Assembly (NCBI RefSeq): GCF_900101025.1
Contig: NZ_FMUH01000003.1
Span: 1 to 64,000 of the forward strand
DNA: 64,000 nt
Origin: Klenkia marina
GTDB lineage: Bacteria > Actinomycetota > Actinomycetes > Mycobacteriales > Geodermatophilaceae
Reading direction: 5' to 3'
A model generated the notes under the pieces. It had not been told where the DNA came from, searched no databases, and worked only from the letters and a program-made list of their open reading frames with translations. Below are positions 54,297 to 61,633 of this stretch, one piece after another. Positions within the stretch are counted from its first letter, which is position 1. Each line of letters opens with the position of its first letter. Both the position numbers and the translations under genes were made by a program.

Positions 54297-54340
54297 AGCG
54301 GGTGACCGGGATCGAACCGGCATGGCCAGCTTGGAAGGCT
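54297..54340 (-). other. Attachment site: 3' fragment of tRNA-Gly(TCC)
   Basis: Forty-four bases match the 3' part of a tRNA-Gly with anticodon TCC: anticodon loop CTTCCAA, 3' half of the anticodon stem, T-loop TTCGATC and acceptor CACCCGC-T. The D-arm and 5' acceptor are missing, and the similarity ends inside the anticodon stem. CAA replaces CCA after the discriminator. This is the displaced att half left by integration into a tRNA-Gly; the rebuilt intact tRNA should lie at the other end of the element, right of the window. Confidence 0.8.
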
Positions 54341-54437
54341 CACCCCGGATCGTGACGTTCCGGACGTTGGTGCAGGTCAGAGGGGCGTGGCTGCCGTCTC
54401 GGACGTGTCGGCGGCCGTACGTGTCACTCGCGTGTCA

Positions 54438-55661
54438 CTAGCTGGCGATGATCTTGGACGGTCGGAGCTGCTGCACGGGGGCGAGACGAGCTCGTTCGGA
54501 CACCAGCTCGGCCAGCTCTGCCTGTCGGGCGGGGCTGCTCTGCGTGTACCTGATGGCCATCGCGTCCGACCTGTGCCCGAGCAAGCGCTTGATGTCAGCC
54601 ACCGAGCCACCCACCACGGCCATCGTGGTCGCTGCGTGGTGCCGGAAGTCGTGACCGTGGAGCCCGGTGTCGCCGAGGCCGGCGGTCACCAGGGCTGCTC
54701 GCCACGGCCCGTCGGCGGCCGTGAAGTTGTTCGACCGCAGGGGCCCACCTCGGGGGCCGACGAACATCAAGCCCTCGGGGTCGGAGGCGGCGTAGGTCGC
54801 GAGGTGGTGCGCCAGGTCGTCGGCGATGTGCGACGGGACGGCGACGACGCGATGGGTGCCGTTCTTCGTCGTCTCCCGGATGACCCGGCCCTGGCCCTTG
54901 ACCTTGCCGGCCGTGCGGCGGACGTGGATGACGCCGCGCATCAGGTCGACGTCCCGGCGGCGTAGGGCGGCCAGCTCGCCGAACCGGAGCCCGCAGAACC
55001 CCGCGACCAAGACCATGGCCCTCCACCGTTCGGCGATGGCGTCGGCGATGGCCTGGACGTGCTCCAGCTCGACGTCCGGGCGGGGGTTGACCGGCTCGGA
55101 TCCGGCGCCCTTGATCGTGCAGGGGTTGGCCCGGATCTCGCCGTCCTCGACGGCCGTCGTGAGGATGGACTTGAGCAGCTTGTAGCACTTGGGGGCCCCG
55201 GTCGGTCCCGCGCCGGTGACCAGGTCGGTCAGCATGCCGTGCCATGCCCGCACCCGGGCAGGGGTGATCTTGCCCAGCTCGACGCGGCCGAAGGTGGGCA
55301 GAATCCACCGGTCGAGCTGTCCTCGGTACAGGTCACGCGTGGTCGGTGCCAACGGCCTGCCCTGCACCTTCCGGGCGGCCAGCCACGCGTCCGCGTAGTC
55401 GACGAACCGGGTGAGCCCGGCACCGGGAGTCGGGTGGTTGCTGTCCTCGATCGCCACCTGCGCGCGGCGCATGTGTGCCTCGGCCGTCTTGCGGGCTCGG
55501 GCGGTCCGTTGGGCGTCGGTGCCGGCACCCTCGCGCGGGAACGTCATGGTCACCGTCTTGCCGTCGACCCGGTAGCGCAGTCGCACACTGCCGCTGGGCA
55601 GCTCGGTGACAGAGCCGGAGCCCTGGCGGCGCCGGGTCTCGGTGGGGGCCTTGCTGGTCAT
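54438..55661 (-). CDS. int: Tyrosine site-specific integrase
   Basis: A 407-residue phage/ICE integrase. The N-terminal arm-binding domain (about 10-60, SGSVRLRYRVDGKTVTMTFP) and core-binding domain (about 85-190) precede the catalytic domain: Arg in GFCGLRFGELAALRRRD, His-x-x-Arg in LHGHDFRHHAATTM, His in LLGHRSD, and nucleophile Tyr in AIRYTQSS. All catalytic residues are present. It lies 97 bp from the tRNA-Gly att fragment and should integrate the element there. ATG start (MTSKAPTETRR). Confidence 0.96.
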   Translation of the reverse strand: MTSKAPTETRRRQGSGSVTELPSGSVRLRYRVDGKTVTMTFPREGAGTDAQRTARARKTAEAHMRRAQVAIEDSNHPTPGAGLTRFVDYADAWLAARKVQGRPLAPTTRDLYRGQLDRWILPTFGRVELGKITPARVRAWHGMLTDLVTGAGPTGAPKCYKLLKSILTTAVEDGEIRANPCTIKGAGSEPVNPRPDVELEHVQAIADAIAERWRAMVLVAGFCGLRFGELAALRRRDVDLMRGVIHVRRTAGKVKGQGRVIRETTKNGTHRVVAVPSHIADDLAHHLATYAASDPEGLMFVGPRGGPLRSNNFTAADGPWRAALVTAGLGDTGLHGHDFRHHAATTMAVVGGSVADIKRLLGHRSDAMAIRYTQSSPARQAELAELVSERARLAPVQQLRPSKIIAS

Positions 55662-55805
55662 GGGACGTCCTCACGGGATCGGCGGAAGCTGGCCATCCCC
55701 TCTACCGACTCGGGTAGGTCAGAGACAACCTGCGTGTGGCCGGGGGACTGTCCAACTGCGTGCTGACCAGCGCAAGGGCTTGACCGGCCGTGTCAACCAG
55801 TCGGG

Positions 55806-55880
55806 CTTACGTGGCGATGAGGGCCCGAGATGACGTGGTTGGGCCGGGTCGACGTGACACGAGCGCTACGTGGCGGCTCA
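55806..55880 (+). repeat. Pair of TACGTGGC repeats upstream of the integrase
   Basis: TACGTGGC occurs at 55808 and 55867, 59 bases apart. The same word occurs in the same orientation at 63673 and 63732, also 59 apart, near the other end of the visible element. GCTACGTGGCGGCT is shared in full by the 55867 and 63732 copies. They could be integrase or excisionase arm sites. Confidence 0.4.
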
Positions 55881-56723
55881 GACTCTGCCTGGGGTGTCCT
55901 TGGCCGATCCCGTTTCGTGGCTGCTGCCGAGGCAGGCGTCGATCGTCCGACCCACAGCGTTGTAGATGTCGCCCAGCTGGAAGTACGGAACGGTGCGGCC
56001 GGCGTGGTCGGTGAAGTGCACGACCAGGGGCCAGTTGATGTACACGACCCACTCGCTGGGCATCGCGCTCACGAACCGGTAGCGGGTCTGCTCGGCCCCG
56101 AACACGAGCGGCTCGAACGGCGGGCGGGTCCAGATGATCTCGACCTCGGCCGTCGGCGGCTCGACCCGGAGTACCTCCTGGTCGACCGGCGCCGAGGTCA
56201 CGGCGGCGGTGTGCAACATCGCGTGCTTGTCGGCGTTGTTGACCCGACTTAAGACGGCCAGCAGGTTGTCGGCGGGGACCCCGCCGGGGACGTCCTGGAA
56301 GGGCTGGAGCGACTCGATCGTGTCGTAGGCGGCCTGGCTCACGTGAGCCAGCGGACCGCGTTCCTTCGGGTAGCGCTTGCCGACGCTGTCGGCCCACTTG
56401 TCGGGGTCGTCGTAAATGGGAAAGGCGTTGTCTCGGATCGGCTGGCGGCCGTTCTGGAGGACCAGGACCGTGATCAGGTTGTCTAGCGCCGACCGAGCGC
56501 AGTGCGCGAAGTCCCCAAGCATGAGGCCCATCTCGGGATAGGGCTCCTCGGCCGGTTGATACAGCGCGGAGAAAGTGCCGTCGCAGTTGTTTCGCGGCGG
56601 GGACATGCTGCCGGCCTCCAGCACCCTGCTGATCTCCGCGAGCAGGACATCGAGGACATCCCGGGCGTGAGACAGCTTCAACCAGACGCCGGCGAGAACA
56701 CTGTCCGGGGTGATGGGGTCCAC
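55878..56723 (-). CDS. Hypothetical element-borne protein
   Basis: A 281-residue protein of unknown function. No membrane segments or known catalytic motif. The central part reads MLGDFAHCARSALDNLITVL and, later, LSRVNNADKHAMLHTAAV, phrases that I have seen in uncharacterised proteins of mobile elements. The C-terminal 90 residues are beta-rich. Codon use is less strictly GC3-biased than in the chromosomal genes (for example several ATT/TTT/AAA codons nearby). It diverges from the TcmP gene across a 158-bp spacer, so the two may share control. Confidence 0.7.
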   Translation of the reverse strand: MDPITPDSVLAGVWLKLSHARDVLDVLLAEISRVLEAGSMSPPRNNCDGTFSALYQPAEEPYPEMGLMLGDFAHCARSALDNLITVLVLQNGRQPIRDNAFPIYDDPDKWADSVGKRYPKERGPLAHVSQAAYDTIESLQPFQDVPGGVPADNLLAVLSRVNNADKHAMLHTAAVTSAPVDQEVLRVEPPTAEVEIIWTRPPFEPLVFGAEQTRYRFVSAMPSEWVVYINWPLVVHFTDHAGRTVPYFQLGDIYNAVGRTIDACLGSSHETGSAKDTPGRV

Positions 56724-56881
56724 CGGTCCATCGTGGCCCGGGGCACCGACAGTGCGAGTGGCGGTAGCCCCGGCGCGCCGCCGGGCTTCTGTTCGGGTGC
56801 TCAGGCCCCAGATGCTGTCCGGGCCGACCTCGATCGAGTTGTCGCCCAGGTCACAGGTGAGAGCGGACGCATCGTTCTCGC

Positions 56882-58030
56882 ATGAGACGATGCTTCATCA
56901 TCGACGAGCGGAGCACGGGGGTCTTCGTGGCGAAGGACAAGTTGCCGCCCATCTGGGAGCAGGAGCCGCACACGGCGGCCAAGCACGCCATCCTCAGGGG
57001 GTACCTGGGTGCGTGGTTCGCCATCATGGGCCGGTACAACGGCCGGGTGCTGATGCTGGACGGGTTCGCCGGTCCGAACATCTACGAAGGCGGCCAGCTG
57101 GGGTCCCCGAGCTTGACCCTGGAGACGCTCACCCAGCACAAGTACGACGTGGCGAAGTACGGCTGCGAGTTCCTTCTGTTCTTCAACGAGGCCGATCCGG
57201 AGCGATACCCGCACCTGGAGCGGTCGATCGCTGAGATCGAGGCCGCCGGCCTGCCCGAGCACGTCAAGATTGCGCTGTTCAACCAGAACTTCCAGCACCT
57301 GGCTACTGACCTCCTGGAGACGCTGGAGGCATCCGACCGCCGCCTTGCGCCCACGTTCGCCTTCCTCGACCCCTTCGGGTACCAGGACGTCCCGATGAAC
57401 CTCATTCGGCGACTGCTGGCGTTCGACAAGTGCGAGTTGTTGATCTACTTCGACGCGAACAGTTCCATCAGATTCGCGAACAAGCCGGGCAAGGTCGAGC
57501 CCCACTTCGATGCCTGGTTCGGAACCGACGAGTACCTACAGGCACCGCCGGCAGGCACCCCGGGGCGCAAGGAGTGGCTGAGGGATCTGTACGCCCGGCA
57601 GCTCCGTGAGGTGTGCGGTTTCGACTACGTCCGATGGTTCGAGATGCGCGACAAGAAGAACAAGACCATCAACTACCTGTTCTTCTGCACTCGCCACGTG
57701 ACGGGCCTGTCCCGCATGAAGGACGTGATGTGGAAAGTCGCACCCAACGGGGACTTCGTCTTCTCGGACTACCTGAACGACAAGTTGGTCTTGTTCACCC
57801 CCGACCCGGACATCGCCCCGCTCCGACAGGCGATTCTCGATCACTTCGGGGGGCTTAGAGGGGTCACCATCGAGCAGGTCATGGAGTTCGTGGTGGTTGA
57901 GACGCCGTTCATCGAGGCGCACGTCAAGAAGCCCACGTTGAAGCCAATGCAGCTGGACGGGCTGTTCACGTCCCCAAACCAGGGAAGGTTCGGCACCTAC
58001 CCAAGCGGCACCATCCTGGACTTCAGCTAG
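56882..58030 (+). CDS. tcmP: Three-Cys-motif partner protein TcmP
   Basis: A 382-residue protein of the TcmP family, named for its genomic pairing with the three-Cys-motif (DUF5131) protein. VLMLDGFAGP (60-65) followed by NIYEGGQLGSP resembles an S-adenosylmethionine-binding motif I, and FLDPFGY (161-167) resembles the D-P-x-[FY] catalytic motif of amino-methyltransferases; methyltransferase activity is an inference. The C-terminal part has a winged-helix look (GVTIEQVMEFVVVETPFIEAHVKKPTLKPM). The start could instead be the GTG at 56927 (VAKDKLPPIW). It overlaps the convergent DUF5131 gene by 8 bp. Biological role unknown. Confidence 0.85.
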   Translation: MRRCFIIDERSTGVFVAKDKLPPIWEQEPHTAAKHAILRGYLGAWFAIMGRYNGRVLMLDGFAGPNIYEGGQLGSPSLTLETLTQHKYDVAKYGCEFLLFFNEADPERYPHLERSIAEIEAAGLPEHVKIALFNQNFQHLATDLLETLEASDRRLAPTFAFLDPFGYQDVPMNLIRRLLAFDKCELLIYFDANSSIRFANKPGKVEPHFDAWFGTDEYLQAPPAGTPGRKEWLRDLYARQLREVCGFDYVRWFEMRDKKNKTINYLFFCTRHVTGLSRMKDVMWKVAPNGDFVFSDYLNDKLVLFTPDPDIAPLRQAILDHFGGLRGVTIEQVMEFVVVETPFIEAHVKKPTLKPMQLDGLFTSPNQGRFGTYPSGTILDFS

Positions 58031-58769
58031 CCGCGAGGGCTGGCATCTCATCCCAGAGGCGGCCGTCCAGCTCGCGGCCGTTTGCCTTCGGGGTGCGGCC
58101 ACCCCACTGCTTGAAGAAGAAGGGGACGTTGGCGTCGACGCATTGGTCGCGGATCTCCGTCACCCAGTTGGCCTGGACGGGCCGCGCGCCGTGGCCGGAC
58201 TCGCCACCGACGATGACCCAGCCGATGCCATCCAGCTCCAGGTGTCCGAGCGGTCCGATCAACGGTTCGCAGGACAAAAACCGTACGGCCGCCGGCACCT
58301 TGCGCAGCGCGGCGATCCGGTCGCGCACCTTGGCCTCCTCGACCGAGACCCCCAGCCACAGGTTCGCAGGCCAATCGAGCTGGTCGGCCAGCTTGAGCAC
58401 CCGGCTAGGACGCTTGGTCAGTACCTGGTAAGTGTGCTGTGGGGTGTCTGCGATGACCTTGAAGACGTCGGCGATGAAGTCGATCGGCACGCGGGCATGG
58501 AACAGATCGCTCATCGAGTTAACGAAAACAGTGCGGGGCGCTCGCCACGTGTAGGGCTGGCGCAGCGCGCGTGGGTGAGTCGTTACACCGAAGCCCGGCC
58601 CGGATGTGACCGGGTTGCCGTCGTTCTGGTACTTTGCTGCACCCATTGCCTTGAGCCGCTTGCTCAGCGTGAGCGCGTAGCAGTTGTCGCAACCCGCCGA
58701 AATGCGGTCGCAGCCCGTCACCGGGTTCCAAGTGACCTCGGTCCACTCGATCTTGCTGCCACTGGCCAC
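58023..58769 (-). CDS. Three-Cys-motif protein, DUF5131 (phage Gp37/Gp68 family)
   Basis: A 248-residue protein. SKIEWTEVTWNPVTGCDRISAGCDNCYA has C20-x6-C27-x2-C30, the three cysteines likely ligating an Fe-S cluster as in radical SAM-related enzymes. Family motifs SMSDLFHARVP, YQVLTKRP, LWLGVSVE and FLSCEPLIGPL and GGESGHGARP follow. The family occurs in phages and mobile elements and its reaction is unknown; resemblance to spore photoproduct lyase-type repair enzymes is a hypothesis. The start is the GTG at 58769, with GGAGG eight bases upstream. A perfect LexA box lies 50-65 bases before the start, so it is probably SOS-induced. Confidence 0.9.
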   Translation of the reverse strand: MASGSKIEWTEVTWNPVTGCDRISAGCDNCYALTLSKRLKAMGAAKYQNDGNPVTSGPGFGVTTHPRALRQPYTWRAPRTVFVNSMSDLFHARVPIDFIADVFKVIADTPQHTYQVLTKRPSRVLKLADQLDWPANLWLGVSVEEAKVRDRIAALRKVPAAVRFLSCEPLIGPLGHLELDGIGWVIVGGESGHGARPVQANWVTEIRDQCVDANVPFFFKQWGGRTPKANGRELDGRLWDEMPALAAS

Positions 58770-58818
58770 CGTGGTTCGCCTCCCAGAAATGGGGTCGGCT
58801 GTCATCCTCATGAACTAT

Positions 58819-58834
58819 TCGAACACGCGTTCGA
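58819..58834. promoter_or_regulatory. LexA (SOS) box
   Basis: TCGAACACGCGTTCGA matches the actinobacterial LexA consensus TCGAAC-N4-GTTCGA exactly. It lies 50-65 bases upstream of the DUF5131 GTG, where it would cover the promoter. It overlaps a 12-bp tandem direct repeat (TTCGAACACGCG at 58818 and 58830). No other full match was noticed in the window. Confidence 0.85.
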
Positions 58835-58939
58835 ACACGCGTCAAGCCGCCCGCTCTCACCCTAGGCCGACGTGCGTCGGTGAGACCTTGCTCGGACGTG
58901 TCACTCTTGCCGACGGGCCTGGTGGGGCTGGTGGTGCGC

Positions 58940-59650
58940 TCAGGCCCTGCGTGCTGCGGCGTAGGCGTCCAGCTCGGCCGTGGTGAGCACCTGCTTGACC
59001 GTGGAGGCGTGCCAGACCGGCCGGCCGGTGCTGGTGAGGATGCCGTCGGCCATCAGACCCTCCCCGATGGCGACCAGACCCCGTCCGGCGGCGCGCTCGG
59101 CGACGATCCGGTCCACGACCACGGCAGGCACCTTGCTCTTGCGCCCGTACCGGGTACCGGTCTGGATCTTGGCTTGCATCGCGTCTGCGGTGCGCTCGGC
59201 GATGACCTCGGCCTCCCACTCGGCCACGTTCGCCATGATGCCGGCGACGAGACGGCCGTTGCTCGTGCTCAAGTCGAGACCGATCTCAGAGACGGCGAGC
59301 GTCCAGCCCTCGCGCTTGGCGTCAGCGGCCAGGCGGGAGAAGTCGGCCACCGACCGGGCGAGCCTGTCGATCTTGGTGACAACGATGCCGTCTGCCTGCC
59401 CGCTGTGGACCAGCTCCAGGGCCCGGGCGAGCGCATCGCGCCCGTCAGTGCTGGTGCCAGAGACTCCACCGTCCACCTCGATGCCGACCAGCTCGACGCC
59501 CCGGGCAGTAGCGAAGGAACGGATCTTGGCCTCCTGGTCGTCCAGCCCCCCACCGCTGGCCACCTGTCGACCGGTAGAGACCCGGCAGTAGCCGACCCAC
59601 CGCTGAGGGCCGGCGGGCTGGGTGCGCCTGGAGCGACGGAGCGTGGTCAC
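58940..59650 (-). CDS. Small serine recombinase (resolvase/invertase family)
   Basis: A 236-residue recombinase. The catalytic Ser is in WVGYCRVSTGRQ, with the supporting Arg/Asp region IVVTKIDRLARSVADF and the E-helix EWEAEVIAERTADAM. A short C-terminal HTH region (ERAAGRGLVAIGEGLMADG) resembles a truncated recombinase/resolvase DNA-binding part, so it is a small resolvase-type enzyme, not a large integrase. GTG start (MTTLRRSRR). An 8-bp inverted repeat with AT-rich centre lies 8 bases upstream of the start and may be its site or operator. Confidence 0.92.
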   Translation of the reverse strand: MTTLRRSRRTQPAGPQRWVGYCRVSTGRQVASGGGLDDQEAKIRSFATARGVELVGIEVDGGVSGTSTDGRDALARALELVHSGQADGIVVTKIDRLARSVADFSRLAADAKREGWTLAVSEIGLDLSTSNGRLVAGIMANVAEWEAEVIAERTADAMQAKIQTGTRYGRKSKVPAVVVDRIVAERAAGRGLVAIGEGLMADGILTSTGRPVWHASTVKQVLTTAELDAYAAARRA

Positions 59651-59657
59651 GGACGCA

Positions 59658-59687
59658 GATTACAGGAAATGTGGAGATTCTGTAATC
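59658..59687. repeat. AT-rich inverted repeat at the serine recombinase start
   Basis: GATTACAG and CTGTAATC flank a 14-base centre. It is one of the few AT-rich patches in the window, lying 8-37 bases upstream of the recombinase start and reaching the stop codon of the 54-residue gene. Candidate crossover site or autoregulatory operator. Confidence 0.55.
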
Positions 59688-59850
59688 AGGTGTTGCCGGC
59701 GAGCCCTTCCAGGGCGACGGCAGCACCTTCCAGCCTGTCGCGCTCGGTCTGGGTCGACGTGATCTCGCCCCGGTCGACAGCGTCGAGCACCCGGCGCAAG
59801 ATCGCAGCGGCCTCAGTCGGTTCGGCGGCGTCGTCCTCGTGGTCGGCCAT
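59686..59850 (-). CDS. Small acidic protein (54 residues)
   Basis: MADHEDDAAEPTEAAAILRR, then a predicted helix VLDAVDRGEITSTQTERDRLEGAAVALEGL. Acidic, no known family. Start chosen at the ATG preceded by GAGGGAAG; a longer frame to 59934 is basic and unlike it. It is the last small gene of the leftward series before the recombinase. Confidence 0.55.
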   Translation of the reverse strand: MADHEDDAAEPTEAAAILRRVLDAVDRGEITSTQTERDRLEGAAVALEGLAGNT

Positions 59851-59902
59851 GCTGACGATCTTCCCTCGGTCGGCTTCGTGGGTCCTGGGGGAGTTGGGTG
59901 CC

Positions 59903-60241
59903 CTACGCGCGCGACGACGGGCCATTGGGCCCACCGAGTGCGGGTCGCAGGGGCAGGGCCTCGGCGGCGCTGACGATCCCCATGCGTGCTCCCGGTCGGC
60001 GGGCGAGCCCTGGGCCGTCGCTGGTCTGCTCCAGGATCAGCCTGCCGAAGTCGCGCCGTTGGGCGGCGGCGCTGAGGGCGACGGCGGCGACTGCGACGTG
60101 GGGGCCATCGACCAGGCTGACAACGTCGCCGGTGCGAACGTAGGTCTCGCCGACGGTGGCGGGCTCGTGGACCAGGTAGTCGCAGGCGACGGCGGGCAAC
60201 GTGCTCGTGGTCGCGTGTGGCTTGCTGGGGAACGCGGTCAC
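59903..60241 (-). CDS. Hypothetical element protein (112 residues)
   Basis: A small protein of unknown function with a beta-rich start (VACDYLVHEPATVGETYVRTGDVVSLVDGPHVAVAAVAL) and an Arg-rich end. The GTG start overlaps the TGA of the upstream gene by 4 bp (GTGA), which supports both genes and implies translational coupling. Confidence 0.65.
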   Translation of the reverse strand: MTAFPSKPHATTSTLPAVACDYLVHEPATVGETYVRTGDVVSLVDGPHVAVAAVALSAAAQRRDFGRLILEQTSDGPGLARRPGARMGIVSAAEALPLRPALGGPNGPSSRA

Positions 60242-60651
60242 GGCGCGATGCCCTCGATGGGCTCGACGTCGATCTGCACGTAGCCGTGGGTGGCGCGCTG
60301 TTCCTCGGGGCGGAGCCAGTGCAACCGCGCGGCCAGCTCTGCGGGCATGGTCAGCGTCTGACCGGCGGGCAGGTAGCCAGAGCCCTGGAAGGGGGCATCC
60401 GTGCGTGCCACCATGCGCACCAACGTGGCCCCCGGGCGGGCTCGCTCGATCTCCACCACCCAGAGCATCCGGCGGCCCCAGCGGGCGCACTGAGCGTCGT
60501 CGGAGAGGTCGGATACCCATGACCGGCCGAAGTCGTCGCGCTGTGTGGCGGCAACCTCGGGCGTGATCTTGTAGAGCCGGTCTTCGCGCAGCACCAGCCC
60601 GACTGCGCTCAGCGCCGTCCCCGGCAGCGGCACCACGTGGATCGTGCTCAT
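60238..60651 (-). CDS. Hypothetical element protein (137 residues)
   Basis: Unknown function. MSTIHVVPLPGTALSAVGLV opens a probably beta-rich domain, with DDFGRSWVSDLSDDAQCARWGRRMLWVVEIERA in the middle and VQIDVEPIEGIAP at the end. The ATG overlaps the stop of the preceding 42-residue gene (ATGA) and its stop overlaps the next start. Confidence 0.65.
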   Translation of the reverse strand: MSTIHVVPLPGTALSAVGLVLREDRLYKITPEVAATQRDDFGRSWVSDLSDDAQCARWGRRMLWVVEIERARPGATLVRMVARTDAPFQGSGYLPAGQTLTMPAELAARLHWLRPEEQRATHGYVQIDVEPIEGIAP

Positions 60652-60776
60652 CGACCGGTGCCCTGCGTGGTGATCTCCCGGAGCCTGGACGTCCGGCTGA
60701 TCGTCAGGTGGGAGTAGTGCCCGGCCCGCATCTGGTCGACCATCCGGGTCAGCGCCTCGGGGTCGTACTCGGTCAT
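60648..60776 (-). CDS. Small hypothetical protein (42 residues)
   Basis: MTEYDPEALTRMVDQMRAGH, then YSHLTISRTSRLREITTQGTGR. Its stop overlaps the next gene's ATG by 4 bp. The last six residues (TQGTGR) are identical to the end of the gene upstream of it, showing that the gene junctions were duplicated. The sequence pattern (MVDQMRAG, S.LTISRTSRLREI) parallels MAHQLRSG and ELISVSRLEEIRDR in that neighbour, so the two are short paralogues. Confidence 0.6.
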   Translation of the reverse strand: MTEYDPEALTRMVDQMRAGHYSHLTISRTSRLREITTQGTGR

Positions 60777-60811
60777 CGTGGGCCCTTTCGGTGCCTGGTC
60801 GGGGTCGGGGC

Positions 60812-61084
60812 TCACCGGCCGGTGCCCTGCGTATCGCCGGTGGTGGTGAACCACTCCGCGTTGTCGGCGACGACGCGGTCGATCTCGGCCTGCTCGGCCC
60901 GGCTGGGGGTTGCGGGCTGACGGCGGGCGGTGTCGCTGCCCAGCGCAGCGGCGAGCCGGACGTTGCGGTCGCGGATCTCCTCCAACCGGGAGACCGAGAT
61001 CAACTCGGGGTCGTAGCGGCGGCTGCCGGACCTGAGCTGGTGGGCCATCGCGGCGAGCGCTGCGGCGCGGTTGGTGTCGGACAT
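60812..61084 (-). CDS. Small hypothetical helical protein (90 residues)
   Basis: MSDTNRAAALAAMAHQLRSG begins a mostly helical protein (ELISVSRLEEIRDRNVRLAAALG, AEQAEIDRVVADNAEWF) that ends TQGTGR, like the smaller paralogue downstream. No family recognised. It lies downstream of a 369-bp spacer with two hairpins and may start its own transcript. Confidence 0.65.
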   Translation of the reverse strand: MSDTNRAAALAAMAHQLRSGSRRYDPELISVSRLEEIRDRNVRLAAALGSDTARRQPATPSRAEQAEIDRVVADNAEWFTTTGDTQGTGR

Positions 61085-61252
61085 CGTGTCGTCCTCGGGG
61101 TCGTGGGGGGTCTTCGGTGGCGTCCGGCGCTCAGCGCGGTGACGGCGGGGCCGAGGGTGCCCACCTCGGAGACCGGCCGTCGTCTGGGCTGGAGAACGGC
61201 TGGCCTGTGGTCCTCGTCGTCACCGCGCTCAACGTCGGTGTCGTGCTGGGGG

Positions 61253-61311
61253 AGGGCTCGTGCTGGACGCCCAACGGGGCGGAGAGGACCCACTCGTCCA
61301 GCACGAGCCCT
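61253..61311. repeat. 17-bp perfect inverted repeat with 25-base loop
   Basis: AGGGCTCGTGCTGGACG and its exact reverse complement flank 25 bases. Arms are much longer than a typical operator half-site. It may be a terminator, an operator, or a replication or transfer site of the element. Confidence 0.7.
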
Positions 61312-61406
61312 GTGCACCGCTCACCCGTCGCCGAACCAATGAGCGGGCCTGTACGGCGACGTCGGGGTGAAGAGGCCACGCCCTGGAGCCGCCGTGCAGG
61401 TAGTGC

Positions 61407-61451
61407 CCTCGCGGCGCCCGGTCGTGTGACGGAGCGCGTGGCGCCGCGAGG
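61407..61451 (-). terminator. Hairpin after the 59-residue gene
   Basis: CCTCGCGGCGCC and its exact reverse complement flank 21 bases, starting two bases beyond the stop at 61454. Probable terminator of the long leftward operon that begins at 63998. Confidence 0.6.
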
Positions 61452-61453
61452 AG

Positions 61454-61633
61454 TCAGCGGTACTCGCGCAGCGTGGTCGAGTGCATCTGGAGCGGTTCGC
61501 GAGCCGTCTTGCCGGTGGCCATGTAGATCGCGTGGGCGACGTAGCGCTCGACTTCGGCGGCAGCCCGGCGGGGGTTGCCGGAGCCGAGCGCCTCTGCGAG
61601 CCGCTGTGCGGGGCTGGTGTTCGGTGCGGTCAT
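61454..61633 (-). CDS. Small hypothetical protein (59 residues)
   Basis: A short gene with a strong AGGAGG seven bases before its ATG, which also overlaps the stop of the upstream gene (ATGA). MTAPNTSPAQRLAEALGSGN then PRRAAAEVERYVAHAIYMATGKTARE form helices. No family recognised; last gene before the hairpin. Confidence 0.7.
   Translation of the reverse strand: MTAPNTSPAQRLAEALGSGNPRRAAAEVERYVAHAIYMATGKTAREPLQMHSTTLREYR

Larger units (their letters stand above)
61085..61453. other. Intergenic spacer with two inverted repeats
   Basis: No convincing gene is seen in these 369 bases. They contain a 17-bp inverted repeat (61253-61311) and a 12-bp inverted repeat (61407-61451), and probably the promoter for the leftward genes starting at 61084. 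Confidence 0.6.

Noticed and set aside
54297-54340. A functional tRNA-Gly gene
   Set aside because: The D-arm and the 5' acceptor strand are missing and the sequence beyond the anticodon stem does not match a tRNA, so it is only an attachment-site fragment.
58818-58841. A short CRISPR-like or microsatellite repeat
   Set aside because: Only two abutting 12-mers with no spacers; the palindromic LexA box explains it better. No CRISPR array was seen in the window.
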